A stretch of 64,000 nucleotides of DNA from CBDFLD01 sp965249005. GTDB lineage: Bacteria; Acidobacteriota; UBA6911. The notes under the pieces were generated by a model. That model saw only the letters and a list, made by a program, of their open reading frames with translations, was not told the origin of the DNA and searched no databases. Below, piece by piece: positions 43,482-52,071 of this stretch. The stretch spans positions 806,001-870,000 of the forward strand of contig CBDFLD010000023.1 of the NCBI GenBank assembly GCA_965249005.1. Reading direction: 5' to 3'. The translations under genes and the position numbers were made by a program. Position 1 is the first letter of the stretch; every line of letters starts with the position of its first letter.

Positions 43482-45044
43482 TTACTGCACCGGACAGAGC
43501 AAGGATCGGCCTGTCATCTCTTTGGGGACTTTCAGATTCAATAGCTCGAGCATGGTGGGCGATATATCTTCGAGATTTCCGTCCGTCCGAAGCGTCCCGG
43601 AAAACCGCTCGCTGACGACAATGAAGGGAACAGGGTTGGTGGTGTGGGCGGTGTGCGGCTCGTTGCGGCTCGTGTCGAACATGAGCTCAGCGTTTCCGTG
43701 GTCGGCCGTAACCAGCATCGTTCCCTGCTTCTCGAGCACCCGGCTGGCAACTCGTCCGAGACAATGGTCGACGGTTTCAACCGCTTTGATCGTCGCGTCC
43801 AGATCCCCTGTATGGCCGACCATGTCGGCATTGGCAAAGTTGCAAATCACCACATCTAGGTCATCTTTGTCCAGTTCTGCCAATAGACGGTCGGTCAACT
43901 CATGTGCGCTCATCTCGGGCTTCTGGTCGTAGGTCGGTACTTTGGGCGATGCGACCAGAACACGTCGCTCCCCAGCAAACTCGGTTTCCTCGCCGCCATT
44001 GAAAAAGTAGGTCACGTGCGCATATTTCTCGGTTTCGGCAATACGCAAGTTCTGGAGATCATGGCGAGCCAGGATCTGACCAAAAATACGGGTGAAATGC
44101 TGCGGAGGATACGCGACAGGAAGATGGAAACTCCCATCGTACTCCGTGAAACAATAAGCGCGGGTTCTGGGAAAGTCGCGGCGCTCGAACCTGGTGAAAC
44201 TCTCCATGGTAAAGGTCGCGACGAGCTCGCGCATGCGATCCGCGCGGAAATTGAAGAAGATCATCACATCGCCATCTGCAACCAGGCCAAGATCGCCGGA
44301 TGGTCCGGTAACATTGATGGGTTCCACGAACTCATCCGTGATCTTCTGTTGATAAGAATCGCGAAGCGCAAGCAGCGGATCAGAACGCCGCGTGCCGTTG
44401 CCCATCACCATCGCCTCATAGGCTCGCTGAATTCTTGGCCAGCGATTGTCTCGGTCCATCGCGTAATAGCGACCGCAAACCGTACCGATACGGCCCACCT
44501 TTGTCCGTCTGAAAGCCGCCTGCAGCTCCTTTATGTAGCCTTCCCCGCTCGTGGGAGGCGTGTCGCGCCCATCGAGCAAGGGGTGTACAACAACATCGGA
44601 GACATCCGATCGCCGGGCCAGGTCCAAAAGGCCGAATAGGTGGTTCTGATGGCTGTGGACGCCTCCGTCCGATAGGAGACCGATCATGTGCAATCGTCGG
44701 CTCCGGGCTTCTCTCATTGCTTGCTGCAAGGTCTGGTTCTCGTAGAAACTTCCGTCATCCAGGCTCCGGTCAATCCGGGTGATGTCCATTTCGACGATTC
44801 GGCCGGCACCAATGTTCAGGTGACCCACCTCCGAGTTGCCCATCTGGCCCGGTGGAAGGCCCACGCCGTGTTCGGACGCGCTTAACGCCGTGGTCGGGTA
44901 GCGGGAGGAAAAGGAATCGACATTCGGCGTATTCGCAAGGGCAATGGCGTTGAAGTCCCGTTGCTGACGAACACCCCAGCCGTCGAGGATGATCAGTACC
45001 AACGGAGTGGGGGAGGTAGAAGGCACGCGGTTCCGTAGCGACAT
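43482..45044 (-). CDS. gpmI: 2,3-bisphosphoglycerate-independent phosphoglycerate mutase
   Basis: 520 residues. VLIILDGWG at the N-terminus carries a metal-binding Asp, and MGNSEVGHLNIGAGR contains the phosphoserine nucleophile. The C-terminal VTADHGNAELM metal site and the VVICNFANADMVGHTG motif are present. It interconverts 3- and 2-phosphoglycerate. It lies 2 nt from the eno stop, forming a glycolytic pair with enolase. Confidence 0.96.
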   Translation of the reverse strand: MSLRNRVPSTSPTPLVLIILDGWGVRQQRDFNAIALANTPNVDSFSSRYPTTALSASEHGVGLPPGQMGNSEVGHLNIGAGRIVEMDITRIDRSLDDGSFYENQTLQQAMREARSRRLHMIGLLSDGGVHSHQNHLFGLLDLARRSDVSDVVVHPLLDGRDTPPTSGEGYIKELQAAFRRTKVGRIGTVCGRYYAMDRDNRWPRIQRAYEAMVMGNGTRRSDPLLALRDSYQQKITDEFVEPINVTGPSGDLGLVADGDVMIFFNFRADRMRELVATFTMESFTRFERRDFPRTRAYCFTEYDGSFHLPVAYPPQHFTRIFGQILARHDLQNLRIAETEKYAHVTYFFNGGEETEFAGERRVLVASPKVPTYDQKPEMSAHELTDRLLAELDKDDLDVVICNFANADMVGHTGDLDATIKAVETVDHCLGRVASRVLEKQGTMLVTADHGNAELMFDTSRNEPHTAHTTNPVPFIVVSERFSGTLRTDGNLEDISPTMLELLNLKVPKEMTGRSLLCPVQ

Positions 45045-45046
45045 GG

Positions 45047-46327
45047 TCAGAAGAGAGAACTACCCAGAAAGCGGGCGTGTCCACCCAACTGCTGTTCGAT
45101 CCGCAAGAGCTGGTTGTACTTGGCAACCCGGTCGGTGCGACTAACGGATCCCGTCTTGATTTGACCCGCATTGCACGACACGGCAAGATCGGCAATGAAC
45201 GTGTCCTCGGTCTCACCCGAACGATGCGAGATGACGGTGGTATAGCTATCGGTCTTGGCCAGTTCGATCGTATCCATGGTTTCGCTGACCGTTCCCACTT
45301 GATTGAGTTTTATCAGAATACTATTAGCCACTCCGTCGGCAACTCCCTCCTCCAGCCGGTCGGAATTGGTTACGAAGACGTCGTCCCCCACGAGTTGGAT
45401 CTTTTCTCCGAGCGCCTCCGTCAGCGTCACCCAGCCCTTTTTGTCGTCCTCCGCCATGCCATCCTCGATCGAGACGATCGGAAACTTTTCGCTCCACCGC
45501 TCATAGAGCCGAACCATGTCCTCGGCCGAATGGCGAGCACCGGTCGACTTCTTGAAGTGATATTCGTTCCCTTCGTAGAGTTCGTTTGCCGCCACGTCGA
45601 GTGCCAGGTAGATTTGCTCCCCCGGGGTGTAGCCCGCGCCTTCAATCGCTCTCAAGATGAGCTCCATGGCTTCTTCGGCCGACTCTACATTTGGCGCGAA
45701 TCCGCCTTCATCGCCGACGCTTGTGGCATACCCCTTGTCCTTCAATACCTCCTTGAGCTGGTGAAAGGTCTCGACGCCCATTCTGAGACTTTCAGAGAAC
45801 GATTGGGCCCCAGCGGGAACAATCATGAACTCCTGAGCGTCGAGATTGTTATCGGCGTGGACTCCCCCGTTTACGATGTTGATCATGGGGACCGGCAGGA
45901 TACAGGCGTTGGTTCCGCCCAGGTAGCGATAGAGGGGCATCTGAACGGACCTGGCGGCGGCTCGGGCTACCGCCATGGAAACCGACAAGATCGCGTTGGC
46001 ACCGAGACTTGCCTTGTTTTTTTCGGGGGATCCGTCCAGGCCGTTTAAGAAATGGTCGATTTTTCGCTGCTCGAATGCACTCTCTCCGACCAGCGCTGGT
46101 GCGATTGTGTTGTTGACGTTCTCGACAGCGCGCAGCACGCCCTTTCCCGCGTACCGGCCTGGGTCCTGATCGCGCAACTCAATGGCTTCGCGTTTTCCTG
46201 TCGAGGCTCCCGACGGGACGGCAGCGCGACCGCAGACGCCGCCCTCGAGCAATACTTCCGCCTCGACGGTAGGATTACCCCTCGAGTCCAAGATTTCCCG
46301 AGCCACGATGGATACAATGGAACTCAT
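45047..46327 (-). CDS. eno: Enolase
   Basis: 426 residues from ATG 46327 (an AGGA upstream supports it). DSRGNPTVEAEV at the N-terminus, GDEGGFAPN (Glu loop), the metal-site IEDGMAEDD segment, LIKLNQVGTVSET and SHRSGETEDTFIADLAV are all canonical. It converts 2-phosphoglycerate to PEP. It is transcribed with gpmI, which begins 2 nt later. A longer frame exists but lacks similarity. Confidence 0.97.
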   Translation of the reverse strand: MSSIVSIVAREILDSRGNPTVEAEVLLEGGVCGRAAVPSGASTGKREAIELRDQDPGRYAGKGVLRAVENVNNTIAPALVGESAFEQRKIDHFLNGLDGSPEKNKASLGANAILSVSMAVARAAARSVQMPLYRYLGGTNACILPVPMINIVNGGVHADNNLDAQEFMIVPAGAQSFSESLRMGVETFHQLKEVLKDKGYATSVGDEGGFAPNVESAEEAMELILRAIEGAGYTPGEQIYLALDVAANELYEGNEYHFKKSTGARHSAEDMVRLYERWSEKFPIVSIEDGMAEDDKKGWVTLTEALGEKIQLVGDDVFVTNSDRLEEGVADGVANSILIKLNQVGTVSETMDTIELAKTDSYTTVISHRSGETEDTFIADLAVSCNAGQIKTGSVSRTDRVAKYNQLLRIEQQLGGHARFLGSSLF

Positions 46328-46486
46328 CAGTTTTTTCCTATCTGTCTTGATAGTAGCTAAAGCGTTCCGGCCCAAATGGCTTCTATTATCATACAGGGTG
46401 TGATGACGGCCAAGCCAGGGAAAGAGAAGAAAACATCGATTTGTTGCGGCCCCAAACCCCCGGGAGTGGGAGTTGGCTTGCTCAAA

Positions 46487-46515
46487 TTGACACGATGTAT
46501 CGGCTATGCTACTTT
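46487..46515 (+). promoter_or_regulatory. Promoter-like pair upstream of the STAS gene
   Basis: TTGACA (46487-46492, perfect -35) and TACTTT (46510-46515, 3 of 6 for the -10) with a 17-nt spacer. It lies about 31 nt before the STAS start. Confidence 0.45.
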
Positions 46516-46546
46516 CGTTGTTTTACTTAGCGTTCGGAGAAACCTG

Positions 46547-46888
46547 ATGAACCTCTCGTCCCGCCTACTAGGTCCCATTGCCATCGTCGATATCGAAGGG
46601 AAGATCCTGCTCAATGACGGTGATGTGGAAGTAAAACAGGAAGTCGATGACTTGCTCGCCCAGGGTCACGACAACGTGATCTTGAATCTGGAGAAGGTTC
46701 CCTACATCGACTCGGCCGGCCTGGGGGAGATCATCCGTTGCTTTACCGCCATCCGGAAGAGCGGAGGCAACCTCAAGCTTCTGTCTCCGAATCAGCGGTT
46801 GATTGACCTGCTCAGCATCACGAAACTCGTGAACGTATTTGATTGGTATAGTGACGAAACGGAAGCCGTGAATAGCTTCTCCGATTGA
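46547..46888 (+). CDS. STAS-domain anti-sigma factor antagonist
   Basis: 113 residues from ATG 46547 (GGAG 7-8 nt upstream). The full chain fits a STAS fold, including VDIEGKILLNDGDVEVKQEVDDLLAQG and the serine-containing YIDSAGLGEIIRCF, where the Ser is the usual phosphorylation site of SpoIIAA/RsbV-type proteins. It binds an anti-sigma kinase. No partner kinase or sigma factor is adjacent. The longer frame lacks a ribosome-binding site. Confidence 0.9.
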   Translation: MNLSSRLLGPIAIVDIEGKILLNDGDVEVKQEVDDLLAQGHDNVILNLEKVPYIDSAGLGEIIRCFTAIRKSGGNLKLLSPNQRLIDLLSITKLVNVFDWYSDETEAVNSFSD

Positions 46889-46908
46889 TTCTGTTTTCCA
46901 AGTAAAAC

Positions 46909-48129
46909 TTGCCTTTGAGGCACCGGCTCAAACGAGCGCGGTTCATGTGGACAGGGGTAGGTTGCCTGAGTAAAGATGGTGAAGACTTCACTCTACTTGC
47001 AGACCCACCCAGTTGCGGAATCCTTTCGAACCTTGCGAGCGAGGTTTTCGTTCCAGCTCCTCCTTTTTTTTGCGTCGCACAACTCGGTCCCTCCCCGAAT
47101 GCGCTGTTGGCAGAAGGGCGCATCGTCTCCGAGCACGTCCAAGTTCACTGCCCGAGCGAGCGTGAATGGCTGGCGCGGGCGACGATCGCGGAACTGGAAA
47201 ATTGCTGGCGCTTCGTGCGGGCGCTCACCGGCGCGCTTGGAAAGCGAATCTTGGTTGTCGCATCCTGGGAACGGTCGAACAACCTGATCGACGGGAACTC
47301 TGGATCCGTCACGATCGGGTTGCGTGACGTCGAAGCTGAAACGGAACATTTCCTGCACGAGGCCGCGCTGGGGATGGCCCATCTGGCGCTGTTGAAGCTT
47401 TCGGACGGCCGTGCCGTACAGGAAGAAAGTCGCTTCATCGAGGTCGGTATGGCGGAGATGATTGCCCACGACTTCTTGGGTTCGAACCGAGAGCTTTCCG
47501 GAACCTGGGTGGTGAGCCATTTTTTGGATCGGATGGGAATTCTCGGGCTCGAAACGCAAGCTTCGTGGCGGAGTTTCTCGGGCAATCAAATTGGCTTGCG
47601 GACGCTCTCTCCCGGGGTGACCTTCCTGATGGTCTGCCGAGAGCTGTATGGTGCCAAAAAGACGCTTCAGCTATTCGAGTCTCTCAAGAAGAGAGAGCTT
47701 TCGAGGGCGTTGAGTGATCGCTTCAAGGAGCGAGCCGCTGTACTGGAAGAAGCATGGCTACAACGAGTCCGCAACTATCCGGTTACGGAAGATGTAACGG
47801 TGACCTCGGACTCGGATGCGCCGAGCCTGCAGCAACTAGCTGCCGAACCGGCGAAGGTCGGCGGGAGCGAGATGTTGGAGCTGAGGCTCCTGTTCGAGAG
47901 GAAACCCGTTGTCTCCTCGTCCCTTGTTGTGTTCGTGCTCGAGCAAGAAACTGGACAGACATATCTTGCAAAACCGGCTTCGGAGGCAGGCGATCGCTGG
48001 GTTGTGGTCCATTTGCCGATTGACCCAACGGGGCGCGATCCTGCCCACGAAGTCGATATTGTCGCAGTCGACAAGTCCGGCAATGTCCGCCACTGGACCC
48101 GTAAACTGGGGTCACAGCAAAAAAATTGA
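46909..48129 (+). CDS. Degenerate gluzincin-like (Peptidase MA-type) protein, tail ends in an inverted repeat
   Basis: Up to 406 residues (start TTG 46909 or ATG 46945; neither has a clear ribosome-binding site). The middle region reads LHEAALGMAHLALL, where a peptidase would have HExxH, then FIEVGMAEMIA (the usual third-ligand area) and FLMVCRELYGAKKTLQLFESLK. This matches the layout of Peptidase MA-like domains but the second His is absent, so it is probably inactive. The C-terminal ~90 residues look beta-rich. The last six residues and the stop codon come from the left arm of the inverted repeat at 48108. Cellular role unknown. Confidence 0.55.
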   Translation: MPLRHRLKRARFMWTGVGCLSKDGEDFTLLADPPSCGILSNLASEVFVPAPPFFCVAQLGPSPNALLAEGRIVSEHVQVHCPSEREWLARATIAELENCWRFVRALTGALGKRILVVASWERSNNLIDGNSGSVTIGLRDVEAETEHFLHEAALGMAHLALLKLSDGRAVQEESRFIEVGMAEMIAHDFLGSNRELSGTWVVSHFLDRMGILGLETQASWRSFSGNQIGLRTLSPGVTFLMVCRELYGAKKTLQLFESLKKRELSRALSDRFKERAAVLEEAWLQRVRNYPVTEDVTVTSDSDAPSLQQLAAEPAKVGGSEMLELRLLFERKPVVSSSLVVFVLEQETGQTYLAKPASEAGDRWVVVHLPIDPTGRDPAHEVDIVAVDKSGNVRHWTRKLGSQQKN

Positions 48130-48198
48130 GTTTTGGGGTTTCCCGGAAGTAGTCATGAAGTGACCTTGCCAAAAACTCAATTTTCAAGCTGGGACCCC
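48108..48198. repeat. REP/MITE-like 91-bp inverted repeat
   Basis: Left arm 48108-48136 and right arm 48169-48198 pair over about 29 bp. The outer part is GGGGTCACAGC against GCTGGGACCCC (one mismatch) and the inner part TTGAGTTTT against AAAACTCAA, around a 32-nt loop. The GGGGTC-type ends resemble REP/RAYT-associated palindromes. The left arm supplies the final codons of the upstream gene. Confidence 0.7.
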
Positions 48199-48217
48199 TA
48201 CTCTAGGGAGGTGTCCA

Positions 48218-49282
48218 ATGCGTTTCTCGGTTGCGCTCGTAGGGGTTGCCGCTTTGTTTATTCTGGCCATTTCCTGCCGCGAGAAGAGCAAGGCTCCGTC
48301 CTGGGAACTGGCGAATCCTACTATCGCAATTCCGGATTCGCCGCTTGGAATCGATAATCAGCTGAGAGAGCTGCCGGAACCACCGACGAAAGAACGGGTC
48401 CGGTTGGGACGGTGGCTTTTCTATGATACGAGGCTTTCCGCCGACAACACGATTTCGTGCGCGAGCTGCCACCATCCTGAAAACGCTTTTTCAGAACCTA
48501 CCCCGGTCTCTACCGGAATCAATGGACAGAAAGGAGGGCGCAAAGCCCCTTCGTTCGTGAATCAGGCCTGGGTGTTGTATCCGCACTTCTTTTGGGACGG
48601 GAGGGCAGACTCTCTCGAAGCACAAGCGCTGGGCCCGATCGCGAATCCCATTGAAATGGGGAACACCCACCAGGCCATGGTGCAGACCCTGAGCCAAATC
48701 GAGAGCTACGGGACCTATTTCGAGGAGGCGTTCGGCTCTGCGGAGATTACCGCGGAACGAGTTGCCAAAGCCATTGCCGACTATGAACGCACGCGCATGA
48801 GCGGCAACTCCCCCTGGGACCGTTGGAAGAGGGGGGGAGACGAGGACGCGGTTTCAGATGCGGTCAAACGGGGAGACGCTCTCTTTTTCGGAAAGGCCGG
48901 GTGCAACCAATGTCATCTCGGCCAGAACTTCACAGATAGCACATTTCACAATCTCGGCCTCGGTTGGGATCAGGACGCCCAGGAGTTTACCGACAAGGGA
49001 CGCTACCTCGTGACCGAGAAGGACGAAGATCGGGGCGCCTTCAAGACTCCCACGGTACGTGACGTGGCTCTTCACGCACCCTACATGCACGATGGGTCTG
49101 TCTCGACGCTGCGGGCGGTCGTGCTACACTACGACACAGGAGGACCCCCAAATCCGTATCTCGACCCGAAGATGGAGCCGCTGGACTTGACGGACGCGGA
49201 AATCGACGCCTTGGTTCAGTTCATGGAAGCATTGACGGGTGAGGGTTACTGGGATGTCGCGCCGGCGGAATTCCCCCAATAG
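48218..49282 (+). CDS. Di-haem cytochrome c peroxidase (MauG/CcpA family)
   Basis: 354 residues with a lipoprotein-like signal (VGVAALFILAISC, lipobox Cys about 20). Two haem-binding CxxCH motifs are present (CASCH about residue 81-85 and CNQCH about 230-234), as is the SFVNQAWVLYPHFFWDGRADSLEAQA region of the family. A C-terminal helix with YMHDGSVSTLRAVVLHYD supplies distal residues. It reduces peroxide or modifies a protein substrate in the periplasm. Preceded by the inverted repeat. Confidence 0.92.
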   Translation: MRFSVALVGVAALFILAISCREKSKAPSWELANPTIAIPDSPLGIDNQLRELPEPPTKERVRLGRWLFYDTRLSADNTISCASCHHPENAFSEPTPVSTGINGQKGGRKAPSFVNQAWVLYPHFFWDGRADSLEAQALGPIANPIEMGNTHQAMVQTLSQIESYGTYFEEAFGSAEITAERVAKAIADYERTRMSGNSPWDRWKRGGDEDAVSDAVKRGDALFFGKAGCNQCHLGQNFTDSTFHNLGLGWDQDAQEFTDKGRYLVTEKDEDRGAFKTPTVRDVALHAPYMHDGSVSTLRAVVLHYDTGGPPNPYLDPKMEPLDLTDAEIDALVQFMEALTGEGYWDVAPAEFPQ

Positions 49283-49330
49283 CGAGCCCTAAGGCCAGAA
49301 GGCTGGATCATCGAGATTGGGGGATCTGGA

Positions 49331-50296
49331 TTATCGTTTCTTCAGCTCAGTGACCCGCTTGACGGACTCTTCCAGGGGCGGGGATGGTCGAAGCTCCAGC
49401 GCCTTCTGATAGGCGTTCAAGGAAAGGTCCCATTTCTTCTGTTTTTCGAGCACCAGGCCCAGGCGCTGGAAAACCTCTGCACTCCGCGGCATCAGCTCCA
49501 GAGCTTTGTTGAGACTCTGTTCGGCTTGCCCGTAGTCCTGCTGAAACAGTTGCGCCTCGGCCATGTTGTAATAAATGTATCCGTCACTGGGGTTGTTGAG
49601 GCGCGCCTTGCCGAAGTAGTCCAAAGCTTGATCATAGTCTTTGCCGGTCAACGCCTCGACGCCCTTCTTGAAATACGCCTTGCCCAGGAACTCGGTGGTC
49701 GCGTTGTGTCCAGGTTTCAGTGCGAGCGCTTTGTTCAGGGCCTCGATCGACTCGTCGAGGCGATCGAGATTGCAATAGGCAATACCCAGTTGGGAGAAAT
49801 CAGTCCACTCGGAGCCTTTGTAGCGAATTGCCGCGGTGAGCTGCCTGGCGGCATCGTCGTAGCTCTCGAGCATGTAGTGGGCCGACCCTCGGATGTGAAA
49901 CAGGAGATGGCGGTCGTTAGCGGCCTTGACGAGCTCTTCGCCCTTATTCAGGATCTCGATGCAGCGGTCGTATCGCCTCATGTTGAAGTACGCTTCTCCC
50001 AAGGCCAAGAAAGTCCCCGGAGTCTTGGACTCCAACTGGACGGCTCGACTCAGCGATGAGATGGCCAAGGCGTTGTTCCGGAGCCTCAGATAGCTCAGTC
50101 CCATCAACCGGTGTCCGAACTCCCAGTCCGGGCTTGCTTCCAGGTCGGGTTTCAATTCCTGGATCACTTTCTCGAAACGGCCTTGGTTGAAGAAAGCCAC
50201 CGCCTGCTTGTAGTCGGCCATCGCGAGCGGGACTTGCGACAAGACAGCAGCCAGCGTGCAGCCAGCGATCCACCGTTCCCAAAATCCGGATTTCAA
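49331..50296 (-). CDS. Exported TPR-repeat protein of the ExbBD cluster
   Basis: About 321 residues from TTG 50296, which has GGGGG just upstream; this start lies 9 nt after the exbD stop. The N-terminal hydrophobic stretch (WIAGCTLAAVLSQVPLAMA) is a signal peptide. At least seven TPR units follow (e.g. FLALGEAYFNMRRYDRCIEILNKG and YFKKGVEALTGKDYDQALDYFGKA). It is a likely periplasmic scaffold. Its place behind ExbB/ExbD/ExbD suggests involvement in energised outer-membrane functions; the specific job is unknown. Confidence 0.8.
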   Translation of the reverse strand: MKSGFWERWIAGCTLAAVLSQVPLAMADYKQAVAFFNQGRFEKVIQELKPDLEASPDWEFGHRLMGLSYLRLRNNALAISSLSRAVQLESKTPGTFLALGEAYFNMRRYDRCIEILNKGEELVKAANDRHLLFHIRGSAHYMLESYDDAARQLTAAIRYKGSEWTDFSQLGIAYCNLDRLDESIEALNKALALKPGHNATTEFLGKAYFKKGVEALTGKDYDQALDYFGKARLNNPSDGYIYYNMAEAQLFQQDYGQAEQSLNKALELMPRSAEVFQRLGLVLEKQKKWDLSLNAYQKALELRPSPPLEESVKRVTELKKR

Positions 50297-50304
50297 AATA
50301 CCCC

Positions 50305-50730
50305 CTAGTTGAACCCTTCCCACAGAGCGACCTCCGAGCTCGTAGGAATCGAGACGTTTTCTACCTTGAGTGCTTTGCAAAGATCCAAGACATCGATGGT
50401 GGCCAGATAGGGAACATTCGGGTCGGTCTGGATGATGACCGGCTTTTTCGGATTCTGTTTCAGCTTGCTATCGATGTATCCGGCAACCTGGGGAAGGGTC
50501 GCCGGTCTCTTGTCTATCGTATATCTGCCCTCGCCGAGGACGCGAACGTGCATGGATTCGAGGGGCTTTACATTGGTGAGGTCCTCGTTCTGGGGTAGAC
50601 CATATTCCAGCCCATGGTTGGTGCTGAACACAGCGGTCAGCATGAAGAAGATAATGAGTAGAAACGCGATGTCCGCCATGGAGCTGGTCGGAATTTCCGG
50701 CATCACCCGGCTACGAAGTTTAATCGCCAT
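50305..50730 (-). CDS. Biopolymer transport protein ExbD/TolR (second copy)
   Basis: 141 residues: SSMADIAFLLIIFFMLTAVF contains the single TM helix with the conserved proton-pathway Asp, followed by a periplasmic domain. It has lost some typical positively charged spacing but keeps the fold. With ExbB it forms the proton-driven motor. Its start lies 27 nt after the stop of the first exbD, and the TPR gene follows 9 nt after its own stop. Confidence 0.88.
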   Translation of the reverse strand: MAIKLRSRVMPEIPTSSMADIAFLLIIFFMLTAVFSTNHGLEYGLPQNEDLTNVKPLESMHVRVLGEGRYTIDKRPATLPQVAGYIDSKLKQNPKKPVIIQTDPNVPYLATIDVLDLCKALKVENVSIPTSSEVALWEGFN

Positions 50731-50757
50731 TTCCTGAGTACCCCTATTCGCGAAACG

Positions 50758-51186
50758 CTAAGGTCCTGTCGAACCGGTTTTTTGTTCCGTCAGAAGAGCA
50801 ATCCGGCGGCAGTTCTTGTCGCGGAGGCGCTCGTAGACTTCGTTGAAGCGCATGTACTGGATGTTCCTGTCCGCCTTGATAATGAACTGTTTGTTCGGAT
50901 CTTCGGCGATGGTTTGCTCTATAAACAATTCGAGCTCATCCATGTTGTTGATCCGGTTGCCTTGCTGCACGCCGTCGGACACTTCGAGCTCGCCGGATAC
51001 CGCAATTGCAATTATGGCGGCGTCTTTTTCGACCTCAGTCCGGTTTGCTGCCGAAGCAAGGTCCACGGACATCTTCACCGGGCTGAATGAGGTGGTGAGC
51101 ATGAAGAAGATGATCAAAAGAAACGCGATGTCCGCCATGGAGGCGGTTGGCACCACGGGCTGGATTGTTTTTATCTTGAATTTCAT
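50758..51186 (-). CDS. Biopolymer transport protein ExbD/TolR (first copy)
   Basis: 142 residues: SMADIAFLLIIFFMLTTSF again holds the TM helix with the motor Asp. The C-terminal periplasmic domain (RIALLTEQKTGSTGP) is distinct from the second copy, so they are paralogs rather than a recent duplication. Two ExbD-type subunits with one ExbB is common in Acidobacteria-like clusters. Confidence 0.88.
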   Translation of the reverse strand: MKFKIKTIQPVVPTASMADIAFLLIIFFMLTTSFSPVKMSVDLASAANRTEVEKDAAIIAIAVSGELEVSDGVQQGNRINNMDELELFIEQTIAEDPNKQFIIKADRNIQYMRFNEVYERLRDKNCRRIALLTEQKTGSTGP

Positions 51187-51189
51187 GGC

Positions 51190-51858
51190 TCAGACCGTCG
51201 GTACCGGAGTCGGCGCGGGCTGGGCACTATCGTCGACTTCGCCGAAAGTCTCCATCAACATGGCCGAGCTCGTTTCCATATCGAGCGCAAAACTCGAGAC
51301 TCGATTCATGTAGTAGTTATAAGCGGCCTGCACGGGTAACGCGATCAGCAGTCCGGTTGCCGTCGTGATCAGCGCCTGGGAAATGCCTACGGCTACCGCT
51401 TTGGGATTGCCGAGCCCAACCTCGCCGAGCGCGGCAAAGGAGTTGATCATGCCGGTAACCGTGCCAAGAAAGCCAAAGAGAGGGGCGATGTTTGCGACCG
51501 TGGCCAGGATCCACAGGCCCTTTTCCAGCTTCGAAAGTTCGTGCAGAGCGACACTCTCAATCGCCTTTTCAATCTCGGCATAGGTCTTCCCGTAGCGTAG
51601 CAGGCCGGCTCGCAATGTATCGGAGATCGGACCTTGATGGGAGTCGCAGATCTCGATGGCCTTTTTGAGGTCGCGACTCAACAGGGCTTGCCGCACTGCC
51701 CCGAATATCTGAGCCGTATTAATCTTCACTCGATGGAGAACGATCCCTCTCTCGATCATGACGATCAACCCGAGAATAGACAAGGCCAACAGGAACCACA
51801 TGGTCGGGCCGCCCTGCTGGAATAAATCGACCAAGGTGCCGCCAATCGATGAAAACAC
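51190..51858 (-). CDS. ExbB/TolQ/MotA-family proton channel protein
   Basis: 222 residues from GTG 51858 (AGGGG eight bases upstream). Three TM helices include the first (TMWFLLALSILGLIVMIERG) and the conserved pair (LSKLEKGLWILATVANIAPLFGFLGTVTGMI and AVGISQALITTATGLLIALPVQAAYNYY). It forms the stator of the ExbBD motor. It begins the exbB-exbD-exbD-TPR operon. About 213 nt upstream contain no other gene. Confidence 0.92.
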   Translation of the reverse strand: MFSSIGGTLVDLFQQGGPTMWFLLALSILGLIVMIERGIVLHRVKINTAQIFGAVRQALLSRDLKKAIEICDSHQGPISDTLRAGLLRYGKTYAEIEKAIESVALHELSKLEKGLWILATVANIAPLFGFLGTVTGMINSFAALGEVGLGNPKAVAVGISQALITTATGLLIALPVQAAYNYYMNRVSSFALDMETSSAMLMETFGEVDDSAQPAPTPVPTV

Positions 51859-52071
51859 AGTTTTTACCCCTTTCGTTCTTCACCCCAAGCTCTTTCTTAG
51901 ATTCTTGCAAACCAATAAGGTTTCATTAAGGCGAGTAAAAGGCCTAGCCTGGGGTATCAAATGTAGCGGCAAGCCTCGAGCAAGTCAAGCGACTGCAACC
52001 GATTGCGGGTCACCCAGAGGACGGTGCCGCGCCCCGAGCACCCTGACGGATACGCATTGTGCCCCAACGCG

